From an uncultured Thermomicrobiales bacterium (GTDB lineage Bacteria > Chloroflexota > Chloroflexia > Thermomicrobiales > UBA6265), in assembly GCA_902806405.1 (NCBI GenBank), contig CADCWL010000205.1, positions 1-62,302 on the forward strand: a stretch of 62,302 nt of DNA, given 5' to 3'. The position numbers were made by a program, and so were the translations under genes. Below the pieces are notes generated by a model, which was not told where the DNA came from, searched no databases, and worked only from the letters and a program-made list of their open reading frames with translations. Of the stretch, positions 52,491 through 61,899 are shown in pieces (positions within the stretch are counted from its first letter, which is position 1; each line of letters opens with the position of its first letter).

Positions 52491-53677
52491 CCACCACATC
52501 CGCCGCCGCCACGCTCGACCTCGCCGCCATCCAGCGGCTCGAGCGCGACCTCCAGCCCCCCCTCTACGCCAAACGCGAGATCGCCCTCGTCCGCGGCGAG
52601 GGGGCGTACCTCTTCGACTCCGAGGGGCAACGCTACCTCGACGCGATGAGCAACTACGGCGTCGCGATCCTCGGGCACGCCGACCCGGCGTACGCCGACG
52701 CCCTCGCCGACCAACTCCGGACGCTGACGACCGGCCACCAGAGTTTCTACAGCGACGTCCGCGCCGCGCTGCTGGAGGCGTTGGCCGGGATCGCGCCCGC
52801 CGGGCTTTCTCGGTTCTTCCTCTCGAACTCGGGCGCCGAAGCCATCGAGGCGGCGCTGAAGTTCGCCCGGGTGGCCACCGGCAGGACCAAGATCGTCGCC
52901 GCCAAGCGGGCCTACCACGGCCGCACCCTCGGCGCGCTGGCCGCCACCGCCGATCCGAAGTACCGGACGCCCTTCGCCCCGCTCGCGCTGGAGGTCACGC
53001 ACGTCCCGTTCGACGACGCCGACGCCCTCGCCAACGCCGTCGACGCCACGACGGCGGCCGTCATCCTGGAGCCAATCCAGGGGGAGGGGGGCGTCTATCC
53101 GGCCTCCGACGCCTACCTGCGGGCGGCGCGTGACGTCGCGACCGAGCGCGGCGCCCTCCTGATCGCGGACGAGGTCCAGACCGGCTTCCGCACCGGCGCC
53201 CCCTTCGCGATCGACCACGCCGGCGTCGCGCCGGACGTGCTGGCGACCGCCAAGGGGCTCGCCAACGGCTTCCCGATCGGGCTGACGATGGCGACCGAGG
53301 CGGTCGCCAGCGCGCTGCCGGCCGGCACCCACGGCACCACCTTCGGCGGCAACCCGCTCGCCTGCCGCGCCGCCCTCTCGACGCTGGCGATCCTACGGGA
53401 GCGCGACCTCTACGCCCGCTCCGCCGCCCTCGGGGCGGAGATCGTGGCACGGGTGGAGGGGCTGGGCAGCCCCAAGATCCGGCAGGTGCGGGGCCGCGGC
53501 TTCATGGTCGGGATCGAGTTGAAGGAGCGCGTCACCCCGACCCTGCGCGCCCTCCAGGGCCGCAGCGTCCTCGCCCTCCCCGCCGGCCCGACCACGCTCC
53601 GGCTGCTGCCGCCGCTGGTCTGGGAAGCGGCGCAGGTGGACGAGTTCGTCGAGGCGCTGAGGGCGGTGCTGGGGTAG
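52487..53677 (+). CDS. lysJ: LysJ/ArgD: LysW-linked semialdehyde aminotransferase
   Basis: A 396-residue class III PLP aminotransferase. Motifs are YLFDSEGQRYLDAMSNYGV, FLSNSGAEAIEAALKFAR, AYHGRTLGALAAT, LLIADEVQTGFRTG (PLP Asp) and the Schiff-base Lys in VLATAKGLANGFPIG. It converts LysW-linked aminoadipate or glutamate semialdehyde to LysW-lysine or LysW-ornithine. ATG 52487 follows GGGAGG and overlaps the GNAT stop. It ends the operon. Confidence 0.92.
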   Translation: MTTTSAAATLDLAAIQRLERDLQPPLYAKREIALVRGEGAYLFDSEGQRYLDAMSNYGVAILGHADPAYADALADQLRTLTTGHQSFYSDVRAALLEALAGIAPAGLSRFFLSNSGAEAIEAALKFARVATGRTKIVAAKRAYHGRTLGALAATADPKYRTPFAPLALEVTHVPFDDADALANAVDATTAAVILEPIQGEGGVYPASDAYLRAARDVATERGALLIADEVQTGFRTGAPFAIDHAGVAPDVLATAKGLANGFPIGLTMATEAVASALPAGTHGTTFGGNPLACRAALSTLAILRERDLYARSAALGAEIVARVEGLGSPKIRQVRGRGFMVGIELKERVTPTLRALQGRSVLALPAGPTTLRLLPPLVWEAAQVDEFVEALRAVLG

Positions 53678-54137
53678 CGGGACGGCAGCGCGCCAGGCCG
53701 GGATCGCTGCCGAGGCGGACGCGCCGACCGCGGACCTGACCAAAGCCTTCATCCCGTAACCCATGCCCTCGACGACACGGCGAAGCTCGGGAAGGTAGCC
53801 GTCGTGGTCCCCGTGCTCCAGGCGTGATCGCGCGCTCGGGGCGGGTGGGGCGGGTCCGGAGCGCGCGGCGAAGTCGTCGACGCGCGGACCACGACCTTCC
53901 CGCGGTCCCCGGATGCGTTGCCCCGTCCCCCGCGCCGACGCCAACGCCACCGCACCGAGGTGCGCCGCGAACGCCGGGTCGGTCAACGAGCGGATCACGT
54001 TCCCCGGGATCTTGTCGTCGTCCGTCTCCCTCGGCACGACGATCATGTACTCGGTCTAGGAGACGCGGTCCCGATCTCGCGTGCCCTGCCGCTGGCGGAA
54101 CACCTCGACCGCGACCCCCACCGTCGCCCCGTCGGCT
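53678..54137 (-). other. Decayed coding fragments downstream of lysJ
   Basis: Minus-strand fragments with protein-like text occur in different frames: MIVVPRETDDDKIPGNVIRS near 54046, LPELRRVVEGMGYGMKALV near 53760, and GIVSADYRAGILPVGEADG near 54170. No one frame joins them and no family is recognised. They look like remnants of one or more small genes. Confidence 0.35.
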
Positions 54138-54392
54138 TCACCGACGGGCAAGATGCCCGCACGATAGTCCGCCGAGACGATCCCACCCGACCACGATGTC
54201 GGCCTCGTGGTCCTCGACCAATCGTCGGGCCACGGTCGGCAAGGCCTCGCCGGCAAGCACGTCGAACGCCCTCACGTCCGCCGAGGCTTCGCCGTCGCTC
54301 CACCGGACGTGGTCATGCGGGCGGCGGTGCCGGTCCCCTTGCTCGTCGTCGACCCAGAAGCCGAACCGGCCACGCTGCACCACCCAAACCAC
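54138..54392 (-). CDS. DUF4160-like small protein
   Basis: An 84-residue frame from GTG 54392, 9 bases after the antiporter stop. The text RGRFGFWVDDEQGDRHRRP, then HDHVRWSDGEASADVRAFDV and RRLVEDHEADIVVGWDRL, resembles DUF4160 proteins (an HxHV strand and a C-terminal helix), which are often paired with DUF2442 genes. The last ten residues look out of frame, so the 3' end may be shifted. Confidence 0.45.
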   Translation of the reverse strand: MVWVVQRGRFGFWVDDEQGDRHRRPHDHVRWSDGEASADVRAFDVLAGEALPTVARRLVEDHEADIVVGWDRLGGLSCGHLARR

Positions 54393-54401
54393 GACCCGAT
54401 C

Positions 54402-56093
54402 CTACGCCGGGGACGCGACCGCGTCGGCCCGCTCCGGCGCCCCCCGCTCCGTCGTGTAGCCCATCTCGAGCCAGGCGTTCCAGCCGCCCTGGAGGGCGGA
54501 GACGTTCGGGTAACCGCGTTCGATCAGGAGCCGCGCCCCACGGGCGCTGGTGTACTCGTCCGGTCAGGCGCAGGAGAGGACGACCGGCGGCCCCTTCGGG
54601 ATCTCGGCCAGACGGCCGGGGATCTCGTCGACCGGCATCCGGATCGAGCCGGGGATGCGGCGGGCGTCGGCGGCGACGTTGGAGAGGCGGCGGACGTCGA
54701 GGATCGTCGTCGGCAACCCCTCGTCGAGGCGGCGTTTCAACTCGATCGGGAGGGTCCGGGCGACCTCGGCGGCCGGCTCGCCGCCGGCATGGAGGAGGAG
54801 GCCGGCGTCGGCCAGCGTCTCCTCCGGCAGGGCGGCGCGGCGCGCCTTGCGACCGTACCAGGCGCCCATCGGCGTCGCCGTCGTGCCGTGGAGCACGATC
54901 GAGGCGAGGACGACGACGCTGACGATGCCGAAAACGCGCTCCGTCTGCGGGATCCCCTCCGCCACGGCCAGGATCACGAGCAGCAGCGAGTTCAGCCCGC
55001 GCGGTCCGAACCAGGCGAGCAGCAGGCGCCCGTCCCAGCTCGCCGCCGACCGCGCCAGGGAGAGGAGGAACGCCAACGGCCGGGCGACGAGCAGCGTCAG
55101 CAGCGCAAAGAGGAGCGTCGCCGGCCCGAAGGCCGCCGTCGCCGCCGAGACCAGCGCCGCCCCGAGGAAGACGAAGGTCAGCAGCATCGCCACCTCCGCC
55201 GTCGTCTCCCCATACTCCAGGAAGCAGTCGCAGAGCTCGACGTCGATCACGGCGATCGTCAGCCCGGCGGCGAAGGCGGCGACGAAGCCGCTTCCCCCCA
55301 GCAGCTGCGCCGCCGAGAAGGCGACGAAGGCGGTGCCGAGCGAGTAGATCGACTCGTAGTCGCGGCCGATCATTCGCCGCTTCCGCAGCCACTCCACCGC
55401 CCGGACGCCGACGAAGGCGACCCCGACCCCGACCAGCGGCCCGAGCACCAGCAGCCCGAGCGCGAAGCGGCCCCACTCCCCGGCGCCCCGCTCCGCGCCG
55501 CTCGCCAGGACCGCCAGCAGCAGCGTCAGCGGCAGCACGAGCAGATCGTTCGCGCCGGCCTCCACGCTGAGGGTGTGGCGAACGGAGAGGGGCAGGCGGG
55601 TGTCGCGCGTCACGTCGCGCAGCAGGACGGCGTCGGTCGAGGCGAGGATCGTGCCGATCAGCAGCGCGAGCGCCCACGGCAGGTCGAAGAGGAAACGGGC
55701 CGCCAGCCCGACCAGGCCGATCGTCAGCAGCGCGCCCGGCCCGAGCGCCAACGCCGGCAGCAGCCAGTTCGTCCGCAACTGCCCAAGGTTGATCTTGATC
55801 GCGTCGGTGAAGAGGACCAAGACCAGGCTGACCGTCGCCAGCACCCGGACCGCGGGCGACTCGATCCCGAGGTCGATCACCCCCAACCCGGCCGGCCCGA
55901 CCAGCACGCCGAGGGCGACGAAGACGAGCACCTGCGAGAGCGGCCCCCGCGCGACGAACCCCGAGGCCAGCCCGGAGACGACGATCACCAACCCGACCGC
56001 GCCGAGGTAGACGACGAGGGCGTGCTCGTCGAACGCTTCCTCGGCCGCCGTCTGGGCGACGAGCCACGGCCCCGCGCCACCGACGATCCCCAC
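54402..56093 (-). CDS. CPA1-type cation/proton antiporter with C-terminal rhodanese domain; in-frame TGA (candidate selenocysteine)
   Basis: GTG 56093 (AGGAG upstream) begins a 12-helix antiporter; ILASTDAVLLRDVTRDTRLP and LSVEAGANDLLVLPL mark the ion-binding helix pair with acidic residues. After residue 435 a rhodanese-like domain follows (TTILDVRRLSNVAADARRIP, GSIRMPVDEIPGRLAEI). At codon 510 (54566-54564) a TGA interrupts VVLSCA-x-PDEYTSARGARLL, exactly where this rhodanese family has its catalytic Cys (CxCPNExTSA). The frame then continues with YPNVSALQGGWNAWLEMGY to TAG at 54404. Without readthrough the protein stops just before its active site. Read as Sec, it is 563 residues. Confidence 0.75.
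54533..54547 (-). promoter_or_regulatory. Candidate bacterial SECIS hairpin
   Basis: On the antiporter mRNA a 6-bp stem GCGCCC-GTG-GGGCGC begins 16 bases after the TGA. Spacing is as expected for a bacterial SelB-binding element, and the apical loop contains G and U. The stem is short and GC-rich DNA makes such hairpins easily. Confidence 0.4.
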
Positions 56094-56303
56094 GACCCCG
56101 CGCTCCTGCCCGATTCCCGACGTAAAGCCCGGCCGCCGCGATGCCGGCGGGCGCCGCGCGCTGGCCGACCGACGGGCGCCGTCCCCCAGCGGGGCCTCAC
56201 CGCCGCCCCGCGATTGGCTACACTCCTCCCCGGGTGGCCCAGCGTAGCACAGCGGCGGCGCGACCCACGACGGTGGTGCCCGGCGCGGAGGGGGCGGTCT
56301 CGC

Positions 56304-58097
56304 GTGGAGGATCTGCGCCTCGTCGTCGACCTCGTGCTGGCCCTCGGCGCCGCCTTCGTCGGCGGGATGGTCGCCCAGCGTCTCGGCCAGCCGGTCCTCC
56401 TCGGCTACATCCTGGCCGGCGTCCTGATCGGCCCGAACACCCCCGGCCTCGTCGCCGACCGGGAGCGGGTCGAGCTGCTGGCCAACCTTGGCGTCGCCCT
56501 CCTCATGTTCGCGCTCGGCGTCGAGTTCTCCTTCAACGAGCTTCGGCGCGTCCGCCGCGTCGCCCTCCTCGCCGGCGGCATCCAGATCCCGCTGACCGTC
56601 GCGCTCGGCATGGCGGTCGGCTGGGCGATCGGCTGGCCCCTCCCGGCCGCCCTCCTCCTCGGCGGCGCCTTCGCCATCTCCAGCTCGATCGTCGCCCTCA
56701 AGCTCCTCCTGGGACGGGGCGAGGGGGACAGCCCCCAAGCTCGGGTCGCCCTCGGGCTCGGCATCGTCCAGGACCTGAGCTTGGTCCCGATGCTGGCGCT
56801 GGTGCCGCTCCTCGCGGGCGACGCCGAGAACGTCGGGCTGGCGGTGGCGCGCTCGCTCGGCACCGCCGCCCTGGCGCTGGTCGTCGTCTCCGTGGTCGGA
56901 ACGCGGCTCGTGCCGAAGGTCTTCTACGCCGTGGCGCGGACCGGGTCGCGGGAGCTCTTCCTCCTCTCCGTCGTCCTGATCGCCCTCGGCACCGCCCTCG
57001 CCAGCCACGAGGCGGGGCTCTCGTTCGCCCTCGGCGCCTTCCTCGCCGGCCTCGTCGTCTCCGAGTCGGAGTTCGACAGCCAGGTGCTGGCCGAGGTCAT
57101 CCCGCTCCGCGACATCTTCGCCACGCTCTTCTTCGTCGCCGTCGGCATGCTCCTCGAGCCCCGCTTCGTGCTCGACAACGTCGGCATCGTCCTCGCAGCG
57201 ATCGCCGCCCTCGTCATCGGCAAGCTGTTGATCACCGGCGGCGCCTTCCTCGCCGCCGGCGTCGATCATCGGACGGCGGCGCTGGGCGCCCTCCTGCTGG
57301 CCCAGATGGGGGAGTTCAGCTTCGTCCTCGCCGGCGTCGGCCTCGCCGACGGGGTGATCGACGGCGAGCAGTACGGCCTGGTGCTGGCCGTCGCCGTCGG
57401 CTCGATCCTGCTCGCCCCGCTCCTCCTCGCCGCCGCCCCGCGCCTGGTCGACCTCGCCGAGCGCCTGCCCGGCGTCGCGGCCCAGGAGCGGGGGCAGGCC
57501 GGCCCGGCGGCGGCGGACGGGGCGCCACTCGTCGGACACGTCGTCCTCTGCGGCTACGGTCGGGTCGGCGCCGAGCTCGGCGAGGCGCTGGAGCGGCGCG
57601 GCGTGCCCTATGCCGTGATCGAGATCAACCCCGCGGTCGTCCGGGAGCTGCGGGCGCGGGGGGTGCCGGCGTTCTACGGGGACGCGGCGGCGGAAGCATT
57701 GCTCACCGCCGTCGCCGTCGAGCGCGCCGAAACCCTGGCGATCGCCACCCCGGACCTGGTCACAGCCCACGCCGCCGTCCGGCTGGCGCGGCGGCTCAAC
57801 CCCGGCATCCACGTCATCGCCCGCGCCACCGCCGGCGGCGAGGTCGGCCCGCTTGCCGAGGCGGGGGCGGACGAGGTGGTCCAGCCGGAGTTCGAGGCGG
57901 GGCTGGAGTTCGCCCGCCAGGTTCTGCGCTGGCACGACGTGGACGCCGGCGAGGTCACGGCCGCGATCGGCCGCCGCCGGACGGCGTTCTACGGGTCGGA
58001 CGACGCCGCGTCGCGGCGGGGCTCGGTCTCGGGGACGTTGCTCCCCGTCGTAGTCCCCACCGCCGGGGGCGACGATGCTGTGCCCGCGGGTCGGTAG
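56304..58097 (+). CDS. KefB-type cation/proton antiporter with RCK/TrkA-N domain
   Basis: A 597-residue CPA2 antiporter. Twelve helices carry LGYILAGVLIGPNTPG, LMFALGVEFSFNEL, FAISSSIVALKLLLGRGE and GIVQDLSLVPML (the Gln-Asp of KefB-like proteins), then FALGAFLAGLVVSESEF. The C-terminal Rossmann RCK domain starts at VVLCGYGRVGAELGEALERR and binds NAD(H) to gate K+ efflux. GTG 56304 follows GGAGGGGG. It is divergent from the rhodanese antiporter, 210 bases apart. Confidence 0.9.
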   Translation: MEDLRLVVDLVLALGAAFVGGMVAQRLGQPVLLGYILAGVLIGPNTPGLVADRERVELLANLGVALLMFALGVEFSFNELRRVRRVALLAGGIQIPLTVALGMAVGWAIGWPLPAALLLGGAFAISSSIVALKLLLGRGEGDSPQARVALGLGIVQDLSLVPMLALVPLLAGDAENVGLAVARSLGTAALALVVVSVVGTRLVPKVFYAVARTGSRELFLLSVVLIALGTALASHEAGLSFALGAFLAGLVVSESEFDSQVLAEVIPLRDIFATLFFVAVGMLLEPRFVLDNVGIVLAAIAALVIGKLLITGGAFLAAGVDHRTAALGALLLAQMGEFSFVLAGVGLADGVIDGEQYGLVLAVAVGSILLAPLLLAAAPRLVDLAERLPGVAAQERGQAGPAAADGAPLVGHVVLCGYGRVGAELGEALERRGVPYAVIEINPAVVRELRARGVPAFYGDAAAEALLTAVAVERAETLAIATPDLVTAHAAVRLARRLNPGIHVIARATAGGEVGPLAEAGADEVVQPEFEAGLEFARQVLRWHDVDAGEVTAAIGRRRTAFYGSDDAASRRGSVSGTLLPVVVPTAGGDDAVPAGR

Positions 58098-58281
58098 CCG
58101 GGCTGCGACGAGGGGACCGCACCCGATGTCCCCGCCCACGTCGATCGCGCGACGGACGCCGCCGGAACGGGCTCGACGGCGCCGAGGCATGGCGGCCCGA
58201 CCCGAGCGGGGATCCGTGAGCACGACGACCGCGACCTCGTCCCCTCCCCGCGCCGTCCGGCCGATCGCGTCGCGGGCCGCG

Positions 58282-58611
58282 CTAGGTGTCGCCCACGCCG
58301 CAGCGGCCGTCGGCGTGGCAGTACCATCGGGTGCAGCAGTCGAGGTCGCTCCGGCAGGTGGCCCCTAGGGCGCCGCAGCAGGTGCCGGTGCCGGCGCCAT
58401 GGCTGGTCCCGCAACGGGCGTTCTTGCCGCAGCACTGGGAGCTGCGCTTGCACGGCCTTAGGCGCCTTCTGCACGTCGCGGCGCCGGCATCGTCCCCCTC
58501 CAGAGCGATCGCGGCGCCGAGGCCGCCGATCAGCGCCCGCAGCGTCGTCCGGCGGGAATGGCCCCCCGTCGCCAGCGACCGCGCCAGGCGGTCGAGTACG
58601 GTCCCATTCAT
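58282..58611 (-). CDS. Tat-exported 12-Cys protein, two tandem knottin-like units
   Basis: A 109-residue protein from ATG 58611 (GGAAGGA upstream). A twin-arginine leader, LARSLATGGHSRRTTLRALI followed by a hydrophobic run and GDDAGAA, predicts export. The mature part has 12 cysteines in two sets of six. Set 1 is C-x6-C-x5-CC-x5-C-x10-C; set 2 is C-x6-C-x5-CC-x4-C-x5-C, which is the classical inhibitor-cystine-knot spacing of toxins and knottins. I infer a secreted disulfide-rich protein; Tat export would suit folding before export. Function is unknown. A paralogue lies 215 bases upstream on the same strand. Confidence 0.75.
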   Translation of the reverse strand: MNGTVLDRLARSLATGGHSRRTTLRALIGGLGAAIALEGDDAGAATCRRRLRPCKRSSQCCGKNARCGTSHGAGTGTCCGALGATCRSDLDCCTRWYCHADGRCGVGDT

Positions 58612-58826
58612 CTCATTCCTTCCCCCCCTACCGGGGCGCGGCGAATCGGTTCCTGCCCACACCGTGCTCGCCCCGCCACACCGTCCGGCGTCGGCCCCAC
58701 GGGCCCGAGCCGGTGGCCGAGCGTTGACAATCGGCGGCGAGGCGCACGAGCGGACCGGGCGGAGGGTGGGCGACGCCGACTCCCCCGGTCCGCTCGGAGC
58801 GCCCCCGCGCGGCCGATGACAAATGG

Positions 58827-59201
58827 CTAGGCCTTACGGCATGTCTGTCCGCGGCACTCGAAGCCGACGCAGCAGAACGGGGCCCGGTCATCGCCGTCGC
58901 CGTTCTTGCCGCCGCAGGTGGCGCCGGCCCCGCCGCAACAGGTCGTATCGCTGTTGCCGGCGTTTCGCTGCACCCGGCAGAGCCGCTTCGTCTCCCTGGG
59001 GCAGCACTGCCGGGTGGAGGTGCACAGCGCCCCGGCCCGCTTGCAGCGCCGCGCCGCGCCCGCCTCCTCGGCGCCGAGCACCGACGCGGTGCCACTCCCC
59101 GCGATCGCCAAGGCGGAGGCGATCGCGGACTTGAGCACGCCCCGGCGCGAGGCGCCCGACGCGGCGAGCCGAGCGAGCTTGTCGAACGACGGTCCGTCCA
59201 T
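58827..59201 (-). CDS. Tat-exported 12-Cys protein, two tandem knottin-like units (paralogue)
   Basis: A 124-residue paralogue from ATG 59201 (GGGAGGAC upstream). The leader DKLARLAASGASRRGVLKSA plus a hydrophobic stretch resembles that of its neighbour. The 12 cysteines match: C-x6-C-x5-CC-x7-C-x12-C, then C-x6-C-x13-CC-x4-C-x4-C. Loop lengths vary while cysteine order is kept, as in cystine-knot families. It points away from the large regulator gene, with which it shares a divergent region. Confidence 0.75.
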   Translation of the reverse strand: MDGPSFDKLARLAASGASRRGVLKSAIASALAIAGSGTASVLGAEEAGAARRCKRAGALCTSTRQCCPRETKRLCRVQRNAGNSDTTCCGGAGATCGGKNGDGDDRAPFCCVGFECRGQTCRKA

Positions 59202-59523
59202 GGTGTCCTCCCGATCCCGGCGACGACCGGCGCGGCGGCGACGCCGACGGCAACGGCGCGCCGATCGGCGCGCGCTCGTCCACCCCACCGCCTCCCTTCG
59301 CGGCGCTCCGTTCACGGACGAAGGGAATCGGGAGCGGTCGATACCAGCAGCGTAGCGAGGCGCGCCTCTCCTGGGAATGCCGAAGCTCCGGTACGTCCGC
59401 GGACCGCGATGCCGAACGCCGTACCGGAAATGGGGGGGACGCATGGTAGGATACCGATGCGTTGGTCTTGCGCGCGGGGTCTGGCCGCCGCGTGCGATCC
59501 TCCGAGCCGCGGGTCTCGACGCC
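59202..59523. other. Divergent intergenic region between knottin-like and regulator genes
   Basis: This 322-base space should hold promoters for both directions. A TAGGATACC -10-like stretch lies near 59445, about 80 bases before the regulator start. No clear operator palindrome was identified. Confidence 0.35.
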
Positions 59524-61899
59524 ATGATCGAGCCTCCCCGCTCCCGCAGCGCCATCCCGATCCCCCCGACGCCGCTGGTCGGTCGCGAGGACGCGCTCGC
59601 CGCGGTACTCGACCTGCTGCGCGATCCCCAGGTTCGCCTCGTCACGCTGACCGGCCCCGGGGGGGTCGGCAAGACGCGGTTGGCCCTCGAAGTGGCCCGC
59701 GCGCTCGACGGAGCCCTGCCGGACGGCGCCTACTTCGTTCCCCTCGAGGCGGTGTCCGACCCCGACCTCGTCCCGGCCGCCATCGCTCGGGCGCTGGGGG
59801 TAGGAGCGGTCAACGCCCGCTCTCCGCTCGATGCGATACGCGAGGCGGCGGGCCGACGCCCCCGCGTGTTGGTACTCGACAACTTCGAGCACGTCCTGGC
59901 CATGGTGCCGACCGTGGTCGACCTGCTGGCGGCGGGATCGGGGCTGCGAATCCTGGTCACCAGTCGGGAGACGCTTCGCGTCCGGGGTGAGCACGAACTG
60001 GTGCTCCGGCCGCTGGCGCTACCCGAGGAGACGGAGTCGGGGGCAAAAGGCCGCCATTGGCCGAGCACCGAGGCACTCGCCGCGTCCCCGGCCGTCGCGC
60101 TCTTCCTCCAGAGCGCACGGGCGGGCCGGGTCGGCTTCGCGCTGACCGACGACAACGCCGCCGACATCGCCGCGATCTGTGTCCGGCTCGACGGGCTGCC
60201 GCTCGCCATCGAGCTGGCGGCGGCACGGGTCGGCCATCTTTCCCCCGCCGCGATCCTTGCCCGCCTCGCCCGGCCGGGGTCGGCCCGGCTACCGCTGCTG
60301 ACCGGCGGCCCCCGCGACGCCCCGGCCCGGCAGCGGACGATGCGCGACGCCATCGCCTGGAGCCACGACCTCCTCGACGAGGCCGAGTGCGCGGCGTTCC
60401 GCCGGTTGGCGGTCTTTGTCGGCGGCTTCTCCCTCGACGCGGCGGCGACGGTCTGCACCGAGGACGAGGGGGACGCCCTCGATCGCATACGCTCCCTCCT
60501 CGCCAAGAGCCTTGTCCGGGACGACGGGGACGGCGGCGCGGAGCCCCGATTTGGGATGCTCGAGACGATCCGCGAGTTCGGGCTCGATCGGCTAGCGGCG
60601 AGCGGGGAAGCGGAGGAGATCCGACGCCGCCACGCCGATTGGTGCCTGGCGTTCGCCGACCGCACCGGGCCGGAGGCGAAGGGGGCGGACGGCAGCGTTT
60701 GGCTGGAGCGCTTGGAACGCGAGCACGCGAACCTGCGGAGCGCCCTCGCCTGGCTGACGGACCGGGGCGACGCGCCGCGCCTGATGCGGCTGGCCGGGGC
60801 GCTCGTGCCGTTCTGGGAGGAGCACGCCCACTACGGCGAGGGGCGGCGGTGGTTAGAGACCTCGTTCACCCTGGATGGGGCGCCACCGCCGGCGGACCGG
60901 CTCCGCGTGCTGGAAGGAGCCGGCACGATGGCCTGGTACGAGGGGGATTTTGCCCACGCCAGCGCACGGCATGGCGAGGCGCTGGCCTTGGCCCGCGAGC
61001 TCGGGGATCGCCCCGCCGAGGCGGCCGCCCTTAACAACCTGGGCGTGCAGTCGATGGAACTGGGCGACTACGACCGGGCGACCGCCGGCTTCGAGGCGAG
61101 CCTGGTCGTCGCCCGCGCCGTTGGGGAGCCACGGGCGACGATGACCGCCCTGCACAACCTGGCGCAGGTCGGGCGCCTCCGCGGAGAGGGAGCGGTGGTC
61201 GCGCCGAGGATCGAGGAGTCGCTGGCGCTGGCCCGAGCAGTCGGCGAGACGTCGGCCATCGCCTCCGGTCTGACCGCGTTGGGGCACGCGATGCTGGACG
61301 GTGGCGATCAGCCCCGGGCGGCGTCGTTGTTCGGCGAAAGCCTCGGTCTTGGGCGCACGCGCGGGAACCTGGGGGATGCGATCGACGCCTTGGAGGGTTT
61401 GGCGCGGCTGGGTGCCGAGACCGGGCACGCGGAGCGGGCGGCGCGCCTCTTCGGGGCGGCGGCCGCCGCCCGCGACGCCGTCGGGGCTCCCTCTTCCCCG
61501 TCGGAAGCCGCCTATTTCGCGCCCAGCCTGAGCGCGCTTCGGAACGCCCTGGGCGCGGCGGGGCTCGCGGCCGCGTGGGCGGCGGGCCGGGCGCTTCCGT
61601 GGCGGGAGGCGATCGCCGAGGCCGTCGCGCTCGCCGCCGGCACGTCGCCGCCGTCACCCGAGGCCGGACCGATCGCCACGGTCGGCGGGCCGTCGCCAGC
61701 CGACGACCCGTGCATCACCCAACGCGAGCGGGAGGTGCTGCGGCTGGTGGTGGAGGGGCTGTCCGACAAGGAGATCGGTGCGGCCTTGGCGATCAGCCCG
61801 CAGACCGCGACCAAGCACGTCGGCAATCTCCTCCGCAAGCTCGACGTCCCATCGCGCACCGCCGCCGCGACCTTGGCGGTCCGCCGCGGCTTGCTCTGA
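59524..61899 (+). CDS. STAND-type ATPase regulator with TPR repeats and LuxR DNA-binding domain
   Basis: A 791-residue signal-transducing NTPase. The NB-ARC-like domain begins at [19 protein letters not shown] with Walker [20 protein letters not shown], Walker [13 protein letters not shown] and sensor [18 protein letters not shown]. From residue 400 there are TPR-like helices ([36 protein letters not shown]). The C-terminal LuxR helix-turn-helix is [20 protein letters not shown], then [17 protein letters not shown] 59524 gives a start just before the first domain. It is divergent from the knottin-like genes and may control them. Confidence 0.88.
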   Translation: MIEPPRSRSAIPIPPTPLVGREDALAAVLDLLRDPQVRLVTLTGPGGVGKTRLALEVARALDGALPDGAYFVPLEAVSDPDLVPAAIARALGVGAVNARSPLDAIREAAGRRPRVLVLDNFEHVLAMVPTVVDLLAAGSGLRILVTSRETLRVRGEHELVLRPLALPEETESGAKGRHWPSTEALAASPAVALFLQSARAGRVGFALTDDNAADIAAICVRLDGLPLAIELAAARVGHLSPAAILARLARPGSARLPLLTGGPRDAPARQRTMRDAIAWSHDLLDEAECAAFRRLAVFVGGFSLDAAATVCTEDEGDALDRIRSLLAKSLVRDDGDGGAEPRFGMLETIREFGLDRLAASGEAEEIRRRHADWCLAFADRTGPEAKGADGSVWLERLEREHANLRSALAWLTDRGDAPRLMRLAGALVPFWEEHAHYGEGRRWLETSFTLDGAPPPADRLRVLEGAGTMAWYEGDFAHASARHGEALALARELGDRPAEAAALNNLGVQSMELGDYDRATAGFEASLVVARAVGEPRATMTALHNLAQVGRLRGEGAVVAPRIEESLALARAVGETSAIASGLTALGHAMLDGGDQPRAASLFGESLGLGRTRGNLGDAIDALEGLARLGAETGHAERAARLFGAAAAARDAVGAPSSPSEAAYFAPSLSALRNALGAAGLAAAWAAGRALPWREAIAEAVALAAGTSPPSPEAGPIATVGGPSPADDPCITQREREVLRLVVEGLSDKEIGAALAISPQTATKHVGNLLRKLDVPSRTAAATLAVRRGLL

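Noticed and set aside
54207-58097. Plus-strand open frame of 1296 codons and minus-strand frame of 1219 codons crossing both antiporters
   Set aside because: Each contains one true antiporter frame; the remainder is antisense to the other gene and highly charged.
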